Assembly (NCBI RefSeq): GCF_004000745.1
Contig: NZ_BILV01000056.1
Location: forward strand, 1-41,393
Source of the DNA: Paenibacillus barengoltzii NBRC 101215
Lineage (GTDB): Bacteria; Bacillota; Bacilli; Paenibacillales; Paenibacillaceae
DNA: 41,393 nucleotides
Reading direction: 5' to 3'
Shown: piece by piece, positions 17,701 to 25,408 of the stretch
Layout: each line of letters begins with the position of its first letter
Numbering within the stretch: the first letter of the stretch is position 1
Notes under the pieces: model-generated
What the model saw: the letters and a program-made list of their open reading frames with translations, nothing else
Databases searched by the model: none
What the model was told of the DNA's origin: nothing
Program-made: the position numbers and the translations under genes

Positions 17701-17769
17701 AATACGGATCGGATTCGCTTGCAGTTTACGCCGTTTGAGATCAAATCGATTCGCATTCAGTTAGCTTAA
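14731..17769 (+). CDS. Alpha-mannosidase, glycoside hydrolase family 38
   Basis: A 1012-residue cytoplasmic enzyme (no signal peptide). It removes alpha-linked mannose with retention and needs zinc. The metal-binding motif HAHIDLAW supplies His246 and Asp248, and the nucleophile is Asp358 in WLPDVFGYTG; MWVEPDTNISGGEALVRQ precedes it. A helical middle domain follows around 505-590 (LEKHQGTLTTQARNKWYNRK, then FHDILPGSS), and then the large beta-rich C-terminal domain. Length is normal for bacterial GH38. It lies 25 bases after the binding protein, so imported oligosaccharides are probably trimmed inside the cell. RBS is weak. Confidence 0.95.
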   Translation: MPYETNHIMIQKAKQRLAKLQEFIYRPIAGLEVEAWVTKEPVPYAERMSGRHIRLHPGDKWGELWDCAWFHFQGTVPETAAGQKVVLLIDINGELCLVDEAGTPRQGLTNVSSEFDYSLGRPGKRVVDVSTAARGGETINLWGDGGCNDLFGHYRSGTLKEADIAICHEEARQLAYDLEVLIELVEQLPDSSARKAQVLQSVYEAALQLSEINDETVRLAKAHVARELAKKGGDPVLTISAIGHAHIDLAWLWPIRETIRKGARTFATALRNMEKYPSYVFGASQPQLYQWMKEYYPQLYAEVKERIREGRWEAQGAMWVEPDTNISGGEALVRQILYGKRFFREEFGKDMKVLWLPDVFGYTGSLPQLLKKSGVDYMMTQKLSWSTYNTHPHHSFMWEGIDGTKVLTHLPPEDTYNSPAAPRSLTKIERDYLDRNVSEHALMLFGIGDGGGGPGEEHLERLEREVNLLGLPPVVQEPAIDFFKRLEQEASRFQTYRGELYLEKHQGTLTTQARNKWYNRKLEKALRELEFAASLQIALGASPAEYPAAQLEKIWKEVLLYQFHDILPGSSITRVYDESLERYAKLLEEVQAMITEAYGRIAGLSGAAAGELVLFNSLPWDRQEWVELGGSWKYVQVPAMSWRKLTEAAVEPAASEHAFIAEDFRLENERLAVRFAENGSIVSLYDKAAGREAIQPGAEANVFTVYHDDGDAWDFPRDYRDTIAGTMTLESRRAYVSGPQAVVEQVYRFGESTLKQTIRLLQGDDVLRFETEADWRETGKMLRVAFPVAVVSDQVNCEIQFGVLKRATTRNNAIEFARDEICAHHYLDLSQPDYGVALLNDCKYGHSAEGNVLDLNLLRSPGYPDPQADRAKHRFTYALYPHAGDFIQAGVYRKGYELNVPIASAAAIPVPPQGGGTPRSSSLHGKPFLTIDHPNVMIEAVKKAEDSDHLIVRLYETAGAGADGELSFGPACRTIEEVNLLEEPMGLLAENTDRIRLQFTPFEIKSIRIQLA

Positions 17770-17858
17770 TGACGGATCGAGTGCAGCAGAGGTTTTAAGA
17801 TAGCTGTAAATGAGGTTGGCTGTGAACGAACTCTAAGTTACAAAGGGAGGGCTTAGGA

Positions 17859-20201
17859 GTGACGGGAAGAGCAAGGGCGGAAGAACGGACCGGATTTCAG
17901 GAAAGCGGTGCTTATCATGCGGCCTACGATATGCAGACGGATTTTGTGATGGTGTATGGCATTGGGGAAACGATGCCCCAGCGCATTCGCGAATGGGCGG
18001 AGCGGGGCTACCATGTGCATCTCATGACCGGAGTGTCCTGGGGCGGTTACCAGGACTATCTGAACGGCCAAGTTGACGGGCGCTCCCATTGGGACGAAGC
18101 CCAAAAGTATCAAGATGGCGAGACGATCATCCATGGAACCTCGGTAGATATTCCTTATATGGTACCAACCATCAGTTATGCAAATTTTCTTATCGAGCGA
18201 ATTCGTCCGGCGGTGGATGCCGGGGTGGAGGCCATTCACCTGGAGGAACCGGAATTCTGGGTGGAGGGCGGATACTCGGAGGCGTTCAAACGCGAATGGC
18301 GCAATTACTATAACGAGCCTTGGCAACCGCCCCACACTTCGGAGGACGCGCAATACCGAGCGTCCAAGCTGAAGGCTTATCTGTACACGCGTTGTTTGGA
18401 CCGCATCTGTTCGGCGTTGAAGGAATATTCGCTGGTCCGGTATAATCGACCGCTGCGTTTTTTTGTACCCACTCACAGCCTGATTAACTATACCCAATGG
18501 CGGATCGTCAGTCCGGAATCCCGGCTGCTCGATTTGCCGGCGATTGACGGTTATATCGCCCAAATCTGGACGGGGACGTCGCGCACAGCGAACGTATACG
18601 AAGGGAAACGGGCGGAGCGGACATTCGAGACGGCGTTCCTGGAATATGGTATCATGCAGGAACTGGTGCGCGGGACGCACCGCCGCATGTGGTTCCTGCA
18701 CGATCCGATCGAGGACGATCCGACACGGACGTGGATCGATTACCGCGAGAACTACACGAAGACGTTGATCGCTTCGCTGTTGCACCCGGCGGTTTCCCGC
18801 TATGAGGTCGCCCCTTGGCCCCGCCGGATTTTTAAGGGGCAATATCCTTCCGCTGATGGCAACGGCAAAGAGGGAATTCCGACCGATTACGCGACAGTGC
18901 TGCTGAACGTGATGCATACGCTTGGCAATATGGATCAGGAAGAGGTCCAGGTGCACGGCAATACCGCTGTCACCGGCGTGCTCCTCGCCGATTCAGCCAT
19001 GTTCCAGCGGAAACGGATTGGGACGCGAACGTCCGGCTTTATGCAGAAATACGACGGGACGAACGAGGTGGAGCTGAGCGATGAATCGGCGGTGGAACTG
19101 CTGAATTTCTCGCCTTTCTACGGGCTGACGCTTCCGCTCGTTAAGCATGGACTGCCGGTACGGCCAGTGCAGCTGGATAACGTTCGGCGGTTCCCGGGAT
19201 ATTTGGATGACTACCGCGTTTTGGTCCTAAGCTATGAGTTTATGAAGCCGGAGTACCCGGATTTGCATAACGCTTTGGCACAATGGGTGCGGGAAGGCGG
19301 AGCGCTGATATATGTTGGCGATGACAGCGATCCGTATCATCAGGTCCGGGAATGGTGGAACCAGGGGCGGCGGCGCTACGATTCACCCCGGGCCCATCTG
19401 TTCGAATGCCTCGGCTTGCCAAGCGCGACGGGAGCAGCGGCAGAAGGCGTCACCCGAGTTGGCGCCGGCCTGGTCAGTTATTTGCCGCTGCGACCAAACA
19501 AAATCGCGGAAAGTGCGGAGGCGGCGGAACGGTATCGCACCGCCGTACGGGAAGCGATGGAGCTGCTCGGCCGCGGAGAAGCATCTGCGGCGTCAGGCGC
19601 GTCAGGGGATTCATCTGCAGCGCAGACAGGGGCGGGAGGTTCCGCAGAAGGAAAGCCGGCTCCAACGTCAGCGGACGCGCTCCGTTGGGAACCAGTCAAC
19701 TATTTTCATCTCCGCCGCGGTCCGTATGTGATCGCTTCCGTCATGACCGAGTCAGTCAGCGATGCGCCGCTGGAGCTCGAAGGACTTTTCGTTGACTTGC
19801 TTGATCCCGGTTTGCCGGTCAAAGAGCAAGTTGCGGTGCAACCCGGACACCAGGCCTTACTTTATGATTTAGCCTACCCCGGGCCGGACAGCCACAGCCT
19901 CGACTCTGAACCTGGCTTTAGAGTGATTGCCGCCTCCTCCCGGATTGAGGATTATCGCGAGGAGGAGAATGCCATTACGTTTACGGCTAAGGGGCCTCGT
20001 CCGCTGCAAGCCGTGGCGCGGATTCGCTGTGATGCGAAACCAACGGCGGTGACGGCAGAAGTGTTGGGACTGCAGCAGGAAGACGGCTCGGCTTCGGCGT
20101 CAAACGTCACTCTGCCGTTCGAATGGGACGCGAAGTCACACACGCTGCTGCTTCATTACGAGCACGGAGATGGAGGAACCCGCATCACCGTGACAAAATA
20201 G
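17859..20201 (+). CDS. Unclassified glycoside-hydrolase-like protein
   Basis: A 780-residue protein I cannot place in a named family. Residues about 25-330 look like a TIM barrel: beta-strand VEAIHLEEPEFW (123-134) has acidic residues Glu129, Glu130 and Glu132, and RMWFLHDPIEDDP (276-288) has another acidic cluster. A GATase-like part follows (DYRVLVLSYEFMKPEYPDLH, then WVREGGALIYVGDD), as in beta-galactosidase trimerisation domains of the GH42 type. An Ala/Ser/Gly-rich linker sits near 570-605, then a beta-rich C-terminus. No signal peptide. The start is GTG after GGGAGG. Gene order suggests it acts on the same glycan as the GH38 enzyme. Confidence 0.75.
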   Translation: MTGRARAEERTGFQESGAYHAAYDMQTDFVMVYGIGETMPQRIREWAERGYHVHLMTGVSWGGYQDYLNGQVDGRSHWDEAQKYQDGETIIHGTSVDIPYMVPTISYANFLIERIRPAVDAGVEAIHLEEPEFWVEGGYSEAFKREWRNYYNEPWQPPHTSEDAQYRASKLKAYLYTRCLDRICSALKEYSLVRYNRPLRFFVPTHSLINYTQWRIVSPESRLLDLPAIDGYIAQIWTGTSRTANVYEGKRAERTFETAFLEYGIMQELVRGTHRRMWFLHDPIEDDPTRTWIDYRENYTKTLIASLLHPAVSRYEVAPWPRRIFKGQYPSADGNGKEGIPTDYATVLLNVMHTLGNMDQEEVQVHGNTAVTGVLLADSAMFQRKRIGTRTSGFMQKYDGTNEVELSDESAVELLNFSPFYGLTLPLVKHGLPVRPVQLDNVRRFPGYLDDYRVLVLSYEFMKPEYPDLHNALAQWVREGGALIYVGDDSDPYHQVREWWNQGRRRYDSPRAHLFECLGLPSATGAAAEGVTRVGAGLVSYLPLRPNKIAESAEAAERYRTAVREAMELLGRGEASAASGASGDSSAAQTGAGGSAEGKPAPTSADALRWEPVNYFHLRRGPYVIASVMTESVSDAPLELEGLFVDLLDPGLPVKEQVAVQPGHQALLYDLAYPGPDSHSLDSEPGFRVIAASSRIEDYREEENAITFTAKGPRPLQAVARIRCDAKPTAVTAEVLGLQQEDGSASASNVTLPFEWDAKSHTLLLHYEHGDGGTRITVTK

Positions 20202-20268
20202 GAAACGAAATGGAACAGATAAAAACGATTGGACAAATCGCATGATCCAGATAGGAGGCAGATTTCGA

Positions 20269-22299
20269 ATGAGTACAAAATTGCGTCCACCGGCAGTACC
20301 TTTGGTTACTATTGATCCCTTTTTCAGCGTCTGGTCGATGGCGGATTCATTAACCGACGATTTCACCCGCCATTGGACCGGGCGTCGGCAAGCGTTCACC
20401 GGCTTGGCTTATATCGACGGCGTAGCCTGGCGGTTTGCCGGACGCGTTGAATCTAACCCGGAACGGTATTATACAGAGCCGGAGGCGATGAACCAAACTG
20501 GACTTGAAGTCACACCGCTCTCCACCCGCTATCAGTTCGAGGCCGGAGGCGTTGGGCTGGACGTGACTTTTACGAGTCCGCTGCTGCCGGACGATCTGGA
20601 GCTGCTGTCGCGGCCGGCTTCCTATGTCGCGTTCCGCGTGCATTCCCTTGACGGAAAGCCCCACCAAGTGCGGGTCTATGTCGACGTAACCGGGGAATGG
20701 TGCGTTAATGAAACCGATCAGGCGATCACTTGGCAACAAGACGTGCAGGGAGACCTCACCGTGCTGCAGGTTCGTCATGTTGAGCAGAACCCGCTTCATC
20801 GCTCGGGTGATGACCAGCGCATCGATTGGGGCACCTTCATGCTGGCCGTCAAGCAGGCATCGGATGTCGAAACCTATCTGGATCGGGCACAGATTCGCAA
20901 GCAATTCGTTCGCGAAGGTGAGGTTCGTCTTCAGGAAGGCGCGGCTCCGCTATCCCAACCACAGCCCGTTCGCGAGGCTGAGCTTGTGATGGCTTCGGTA
21001 TGGAATGCCGGTGAAGTCAGCGGAACGGATGAGAAGACGCATCTCCTCGTTCTTGCTTATGATGACGTGTATGCGATTGAGTATTTTGGTCAGCCTTTGG
21101 AGGCGTATTGGAGAAAAGACGGAAAAACCTTCCCGACTTTGCTCCACGAAGCGTTCCGGGATTATTCGGATGTTCTTGCCCGCTGCGATTCTTTTGATGC
21201 CAAGCTTCGCGAGGACGCAATCCGTGCCGGCGGGGAGAAATATGCCGATGTCCTGTCCTTATCCTACCGACAGGCGATTGCAGCACACAAACTGGTTCTG
21301 GATCCTGACGGACAGGTGCTGTTCATGTCGAAGGAATGCTTCAGTAACGGCTGTATAGCGACGGTGGACGTGAGCTATCCTTCGATTCCGCTGTTCTTGC
21401 TGTACCAGCCTGAGCTGGTTCGCGGTATGATGCGCCCAATCTTCAAATACGCTGCCAGCGACGCCTGGACATTTGAATTTGCCCCGCATGACGTAGGTCA
21501 ATATCCGCTGGCTAACGGTCAGGTATACGGCGAGAATAAGCTCGAAGGGCAAATGCCGGTGGAAGAGTGCGGCAATATGTTGGTCATGGCGGCCGCAGTT
21601 ACGCTGGCTGACGGGAATACGAGCTTCGTCGAGGAACATCGAGAGTTGCTCGCCCAATGGGCCAACTATCTGTTGAAGCATGGGCTGGACCCGGAACATC
21701 AATTATGTACCGACGATTTCGCCGGACATTTAGCGCGCAATGCGAACCTGTCGGCGAAAGCCGTGATGGGCGTTGCCAGCTATGGGCTGTTATGCGAACT
21801 GCTGGGCGATCAGGAACAAGCGGAGCGTTACCGCAAAGCCTCTGCCGAAATGGCGCGCCAGTGGGAAGTGCTCGCCGCCGATCCGAGCGATGAGAACCAT
21901 ACACTGCTCGCCTTTGGTCAGCCGGGGACCTGGAGTCTAAAATATAACCTCGTCTGGGACGGCATCTTCGGAACTGGCTTGTTCAATCAGGAAATCATCC
22001 GCCGTGAAGTGGCATGGTATCAGAAGAAACAGGAACGGTATGGCACACCGCTGGATAATCGAGCAGCCTATACGAAGGCCGATTGGCTCGTCTGGGCCGG
22101 GACGCTCGCGGAAACGCGCGAAGACTTCCAGCGGATCGTTGAGCCGCTCTGGGTATTCCTGAACGAGACGCCGGACCGCGTACCGTTCACGGATTGGTAC
22201 GACACGAAGACGGCGCGGCAGATTGGCTTCCAACATCGGACGGTAGTTGGCGGCTTGTTCATCAAGCTGCTGAAGGATCGCGGATGGGATCGTGCGTAA
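20269..22299 (+). CDS. DUF4965/glutaminase A-like protein
   Basis: A 676-residue protein of the family that carries DUF4964, DUF5127, DUF4965 and DUF1793 regions. The N-terminus shows RPPAVPLVTIDPFFSVWS and the middle QAIAAHKLVLDPDG, SKECFSNGCIATVDVSYPS and HDVGQYPLANGQ. Near the end is TPLDNRAAYTKADWLVW. Fungal members are called glutaminase A, but bacterial members sit in glycan loci and resemble alpha/alpha-barrel glycosidases, so substrate is uncertain. No signal peptide. The start at 20269 follows AGGAGG; the ATG at 20242 lies upstream of it and is rejected. Last gene of the importer operon. Confidence 0.85.
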   Translation: MSTKLRPPAVPLVTIDPFFSVWSMADSLTDDFTRHWTGRRQAFTGLAYIDGVAWRFAGRVESNPERYYTEPEAMNQTGLEVTPLSTRYQFEAGGVGLDVTFTSPLLPDDLELLSRPASYVAFRVHSLDGKPHQVRVYVDVTGEWCVNETDQAITWQQDVQGDLTVLQVRHVEQNPLHRSGDDQRIDWGTFMLAVKQASDVETYLDRAQIRKQFVREGEVRLQEGAAPLSQPQPVREAELVMASVWNAGEVSGTDEKTHLLVLAYDDVYAIEYFGQPLEAYWRKDGKTFPTLLHEAFRDYSDVLARCDSFDAKLREDAIRAGGEKYADVLSLSYRQAIAAHKLVLDPDGQVLFMSKECFSNGCIATVDVSYPSIPLFLLYQPELVRGMMRPIFKYAASDAWTFEFAPHDVGQYPLANGQVYGENKLEGQMPVEECGNMLVMAAAVTLADGNTSFVEEHRELLAQWANYLLKHGLDPEHQLCTDDFAGHLARNANLSAKAVMGVASYGLLCELLGDQEQAERYRKASAEMARQWEVLAADPSDENHTLLAFGQPGTWSLKYNLVWDGIFGTGLFNQEIIRREVAWYQKKQERYGTPLDNRAAYTKADWLVWAGTLAETREDFQRIVEPLWVFLNETPDRVPFTDWYDTKTARQIGFQHRTVVGGLFIKLLKDRGWDRA

Positions 22300-22334
22300 A
22301 ATCTGAATTGATCCGTAGTTTCATATACACTCCG

Positions 22335-22372
22335 CAGAAATCGCCGCATTTGGCGATTTCTGTTCGTTTTTT
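22335..22372 (+). terminator. Terminator of the glycan-use operon
   Basis: An 11-pair perfect stem (22335-22345 with 22352-22362), loop of six bases, followed closely by TTTTTT. Confidence 0.88.
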
Positions 22373-22429
22373 CATATCAATTGAATTATGATATTCTGAA
22401 AGAGTACTTATCCGAAAGGAGTGTTCAGC

Positions 22430-23272
22430 TTGGGTCATATCATTCCAGAAATTACGCTAAATGACGGTTTGAAACTGCCGGTAGTCGGGCTCGGAACCTA
22501 CACGCTCCGCGGCAGCGAAGGCGTGCAGTCGATTGTACATGCGATCCACTCCGGTTATCGTTTGCTAGATTCCGCGTATAACTACGAGAACGAGGGAACG
22601 GTAGGTGAGGCGGTAAGGCGTTCTGCCGTGCCGAGGGAAGAGCTGATCATCACCTCCAAACTGCCCGGGCGTTACCACACCTACGATAAAGCGGTCAAAG
22701 CGATTCAGGAATCGCTGTACCGGGCACAGCTCGACTACTACGATCTGTATCTGATTCATTGGCCTAATCCGAAGCAAGGGCATTATGTGGAAGCGTGGCA
22801 AGCTCTCATCGACGCCCAAAAATGGGGACTGATCCGTTCTATCGGTGTCAGCAATTTCTTGCCGGACCATCTGGACCGCCTCATCGAGCAAACGGGCGTG
22901 ACGCCAAGCGTTAACCAAATTGAGCTGCATCCGTTCTATAATCAGGCCGAGCAGCGCAAATATCATGCAGAGCATGGAATCGTCACGGAATCCTGGAGCC
23001 CGTTGGCCCATGGCAATGAGGTGCTGCAGCACGAGACGCTCCAGCAAATCGCGAAGCGGCACGGCAAGTCGGTGTCTCAAATTATTTTGCGTTGGCATCA
23101 CCAGCTGGGCGCTGTATCCATCCCGAAATCGGCCTCTGCGGCTCGGCAAATCGAGAACCTCTCGATCTTCGACTTTGCGCTAGACGAGGAAGAAATGAAG
23201 CAGATCAACGGCTTGTCCCGTCCAGACGGGCGGATTCGAAACCAGGATCCTGCCGTTTACGAAGAATTTTAA
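22430..23272 (+). CDS. Aldo/keto reductase
   Basis: A 280-residue NADPH-dependent oxidoreductase with a TIM barrel. The catalytic set is visible: Asp and Tyr in LLDSAYNYENEG, Lys in IITSKLPG and His in DLYLIHWP. IRSIGVSNF and SIPKSASAARQIEN are the usual cofactor-side motifs. It starts at TTG 22430, eight bases after AAGGAG; a GTG at 22421 coincides with the RBS itself and is rejected. Physiological substrate unknown. It has its own terminator on both sides, so it is probably monocistronic. Confidence 0.92.
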   Translation: MGHIIPEITLNDGLKLPVVGLGTYTLRGSEGVQSIVHAIHSGYRLLDSAYNYENEGTVGEAVRRSAVPREELIITSKLPGRYHTYDKAVKAIQESLYRAQLDYYDLYLIHWPNPKQGHYVEAWQALIDAQKWGLIRSIGVSNFLPDHLDRLIEQTGVTPSVNQIELHPFYNQAEQRKYHAEHGIVTESWSPLAHGNEVLQHETLQQIAKRHGKSVSQIILRWHHQLGAVSIPKSASAARQIENLSIFDFALDEEEMKQINGLSRPDGRIRNQDPAVYEEF

Positions 23273-23296
23273 ATTGGGCCCACGATAGAAAATAAA

Positions 23297-23323
23297 GAGC
23301 CGCAGGATTTACTCCTGCGGCTC
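23297..23323. terminator. Shared hairpin terminator between convergent genes
   Basis: GAGCCGCAGGA (23297-23307) pairs perfectly with 23313-23323 around a five-base loop. The T-rich tail is better on the minus strand, where it serves the yitT-like gene; it probably also slows readthrough from the reductase gene. Confidence 0.75.
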
Positions 23324-23330
23324 ATTACGT

Positions 23331-24188
23331 TTATTTCCTTGGAAGAAACGTAATTTCACTCTCGCGGTCACATTGATGAACGATGGAAATCAAGCGGGAC
23401 CGCTCCAGCCGATGGCAGTGGATTTCCAAAATGCCCATCCCTTCCTCGTCCCCAGTTACTTCGGGATCCAGCCGATAAACAGCCGAACGGTTCAGGTATC
23501 GCAACAGTTCCCTCTGGATCGCAGCACAATGGCGACTTTTAATTCGTACCGTTTGGGTGAAAATCCCGCCTTGGACCAGAAGCTTGACGGCTTCAAAGGC
23601 GGACAGGTAGGCGATCACCGAATAGAGGGCCTGGAGAAAGCCGAAATGAAAGCCCGCACCAATCAGGATTAGGCAGTTCAGCATCAGCAAAATCCGCTCA
23701 GGGGACAATCTGCCATATTGAAGTTGGTTCACGGCTTTCTCCGCAATATCCAATGCCCCTCCAAAACGCAGGGCTAAACCCAGCCCAATTCCCAAGGATA
23801 ATCCCCCGATCAACGCCGCCAGGAGCGGCTCGTCGATCAGGGAAGGATAAGGATGGAGCACAAGCGTCCCCAATGAAAATACCAATACGCCAAGCACTGT
23901 GAAGATCCCGTAGGACCAGTGGATATTTTTCCGATAAAGAAAGAGCAAGGGCAGATTCAGCAAGAACAAGAACAATCCAAGCCGCATCTCCGTCTTTAAC
24001 GCCAACAATGCGGATAATCCGGTCATTCCTCCAACGACAATGCTATGGGGCATCAGGAACAGCTCTAAGCCGACCGATGCAAGCAATGCGCCGGCGATGA
24101 CGCCGGCAGCATGGCCAAACGTCGGAATTAGTGTCTTGAAGCCGCCGCGGGTCTTCCGGGAGGAATGAATTCTTAACTGGTGTTTCAA
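23331..24188 (-). CDS. YitT-family membrane protein
   Basis: A 285-residue integral membrane protein. Residues about 25-200 form the YitT membrane region with five or six helices (GVIAGALLASVGLELFLMP, VVGGMTGLSALL, RFGGALDIAEKAVNQL). The C-terminal 90 residues form the small DUF2179-type soluble domain (IFTQTVRIKSRHCAAIQRELL, then ILEIHCHRLERSRLI). Function is not known for the family. The start is TTG at 24188, seven bases after GGAGG. Upstream lies an unusual nested inverted repeat (24216-24326). Confidence 0.9.
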   Translation of the reverse strand: MKHQLRIHSSRKTRGGFKTLIPTFGHAAGVIAGALLASVGLELFLMPHSIVVGGMTGLSALLALKTEMRLGLFLFLLNLPLLFLYRKNIHWSYGIFTVLGVLVFSLGTLVLHPYPSLIDEPLLAALIGGLSLGIGLGLALRFGGALDIAEKAVNQLQYGRLSPERILLMLNCLILIGAGFHFGFLQALYSVIAYLSAFEAVKLLVQGGIFTQTVRIKSRHCAAIQRELLRYLNRSAVYRLDPEVTGDEEGMGILEIHCHRLERSRLISIVHQCDRESEITFLPRK

Positions 24189-24215
24189 ACCGACCCCTCC
24201 TTACTGGATAAACCC

Positions 24216-24326
24216 ATCATCAAGGGCAGGCGGTTCTTATACCAAGCAACGGATAGATCGCGGACAGTAGACCATTTCCTCGCCGCGATCCGGGTGAAGG
24301 ACAAACCGCCTTCAGCATGAGATGAT
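24216..24326 (-). promoter_or_regulatory. Nested inverted repeats, candidate structured RNA leader of the yitT-like gene
   Basis: Three nested perfect complementary pairs lie between the khtT-like stop and the yitT-like start: GATGAT/ATCATC (24321-24326 with 24216-24221), AGGCGGTT/AACCGCCT (24228-24235 with 24304-24311) and GATCGCGG/CCGCGATC (24256-24263 with 24283-24290). No T-tract follows. I do not recognise a known riboswitch class. Confidence 0.4.
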
Positions 24327-24334
24327 CCAATGAA

Positions 24335-24826
24335 TTATTTTCCGCTCAATAGGATCTGTCTGATTTGTTGTTGATGGAGCCGTTCGCCAAGCACGACCAC
24401 CGTTGCCTCGGAGGTCAGCATCAGATCAGGTCCGGGATTGATGTGTTTCTTGTGGTTCTTCTCGATTACGGCGATGATCGTCGCTCCAGAACGCTGACGA
24501 ATTTTCAACTCGCCGATGGTTTTGCCAATCGCTTTATAGTTCGAATCTAATTTATACCACTCAATGATCAGATCGCCTAAAGCCACTTCAATGTTCTCCA
24601 TTGCTGTTGGCTTATATGTCGCACCGCTAATAATGGCAGAGATATATCTCGCCTCATCGTCATCCAAAGTGACCATGGAAACGCTGTTGTCTGGATCATC
24701 TTCATCGAAATGAGATAATTCGCGCCGTCCATCATTATGAATAACGATCGAGAGTTTGTCGCCGCTGCGGGCCTGGACCACGAATTGTTTACCGATTCCG
24801 GGCAGATCTGTTTCTTTGAGATTCAT
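24335..24826 (-). CDS. KhtT-like regulatory subunit of a cation:proton antiporter
   Basis: A 163-residue cytoplasmic protein. The N-terminal half matches KhtT (DLPGIGKQFVVQARSGDKL, HNDGRRELSHFDEDDPD); the C-terminal half is a TrkA_C/RCK_C domain (about 75-160: IEWYKLDSNYKAIGKTIGEL, ATIIAVIEKNHK, GPDLMLTSEATVVVLGE). In Bacillus subtilis KhtT gates the K+/H+ antiporter KhtU and binds c-di-AMP. No KhtU-like antiporter follows or precedes it here; the nearest transporter is the ArsB/NhaD-type protein upstream on the same strand. The start at 24826 follows TGGAGG; the ATG at 24856 is upstream of that site. Confidence 0.85.
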   Translation of the reverse strand: MNLKETDLPGIGKQFVVQARSGDKLSIVIHNDGRRELSHFDEDDPDNSVSMVTLDDDEARYISAIISGATYKPTAMENIEVALGDLIIEWYKLDSNYKAIGKTIGELKIRQRSGATIIAVIEKNHKKHINPGPDLMLTSEATVVVLGERLHQQQIRQILLSGK

Positions 24827-24957
24827 TTGAGTCAAGCCTCCAGTTTTTAAAGTCATTTTTCCATTTTGGGTAATACCAAATAAGCCTCATGCGATTTCGT
24901 TTGAAAAAACGTGAAAGTCCTGCAGGAGACTGGATCAAAAAAACGATACAACTTCGG

Positions 24958-25311
24958 TTAAGCCACGAACATGCTCGTAAATTTGATGGGCATAAGCAGA
25001 CGCCGCTTTAACAGCAGGCAGAATAACGGTCGGAAACACGCCCATGGCGCCAGCAGCATAAAGCTGATCAAGGCCGGGACGGTATCCAGTTGATGCGGGG
25101 TTCTGTCGATAAACAGCTTGCCGTAAGACGGTGTACTATTGAGGCGAAGTGATACCTTGTGCTGCACATGGCCATAATCGGTCTCTAGCGTCTCTTCCCC
25201 GCGGGACTCTGCATGAACGGGGGATGAAATAAAGGAAGGGAGGGACAAAGCCAGGACCAACGTCAATACCACCACAGCTAACCAACGAAGCCTTAGTTGT
25301 TGCGTTGTCAT
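24958..25311 (-). CDS. Small exported protein, possibly frameshifted
   Basis: A 117-residue reading with a clear signal peptide (about 1-34, cleavage after VHA) and RBS GGGAGGG. Family not recognised. Residues 35-75 look like a short soluble domain (ETDYGHVQHKVSLRL). The last 40 residues are rich in Leu, Phe, Cys and Arg and look out of frame. The -1 frame is open from about 25127 down to a stop at 24935 and reads as a more ordinary protein (LDQLYAAGAMGVFP, then AASAYAHQIYEHV). A one-base loss near the CCCC run at about 25095-25100 would explain this. It lies between the khtT-like gene and the ArsB/NhaD-type gene, same strand. Confidence 0.5.
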   Translation of the reverse strand: MTTQQLRLRWLAVVVLTLVLALSLPSFISSPVHAESRGEETLETDYGHVQHKVSLRLNSTPSYGKLFIDRTPHQLDTVPALISFMLLAPWACFRPLFCLLLKRRLLMPIKFTSMFVA

Positions 25312-25408
25312 GCGTCATCCCTCCCCTCGACATCTATTTACTTACTATTAAGGATAGCATATCGACGTCATTCTTTCCAAAGAAAGAGTGGACTTGGATG
25401 GACCTCTA

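Noticed and set aside
17853..18956. 367-residue minus-strand open frame
   Set aside because: Antisense to the 780-residue gene; composition rich in His and Arg, typical of an antisense shadow in GC-rich DNA.
24189..24334. Continuation of the khtT frame after its stop, 47 codons to a TGA overlapping the yitT start
   Set aside because: No start codon with a usable RBS; the sequence is better explained by the nested inverted repeats, though a small coupled peptide is not fully excluded.
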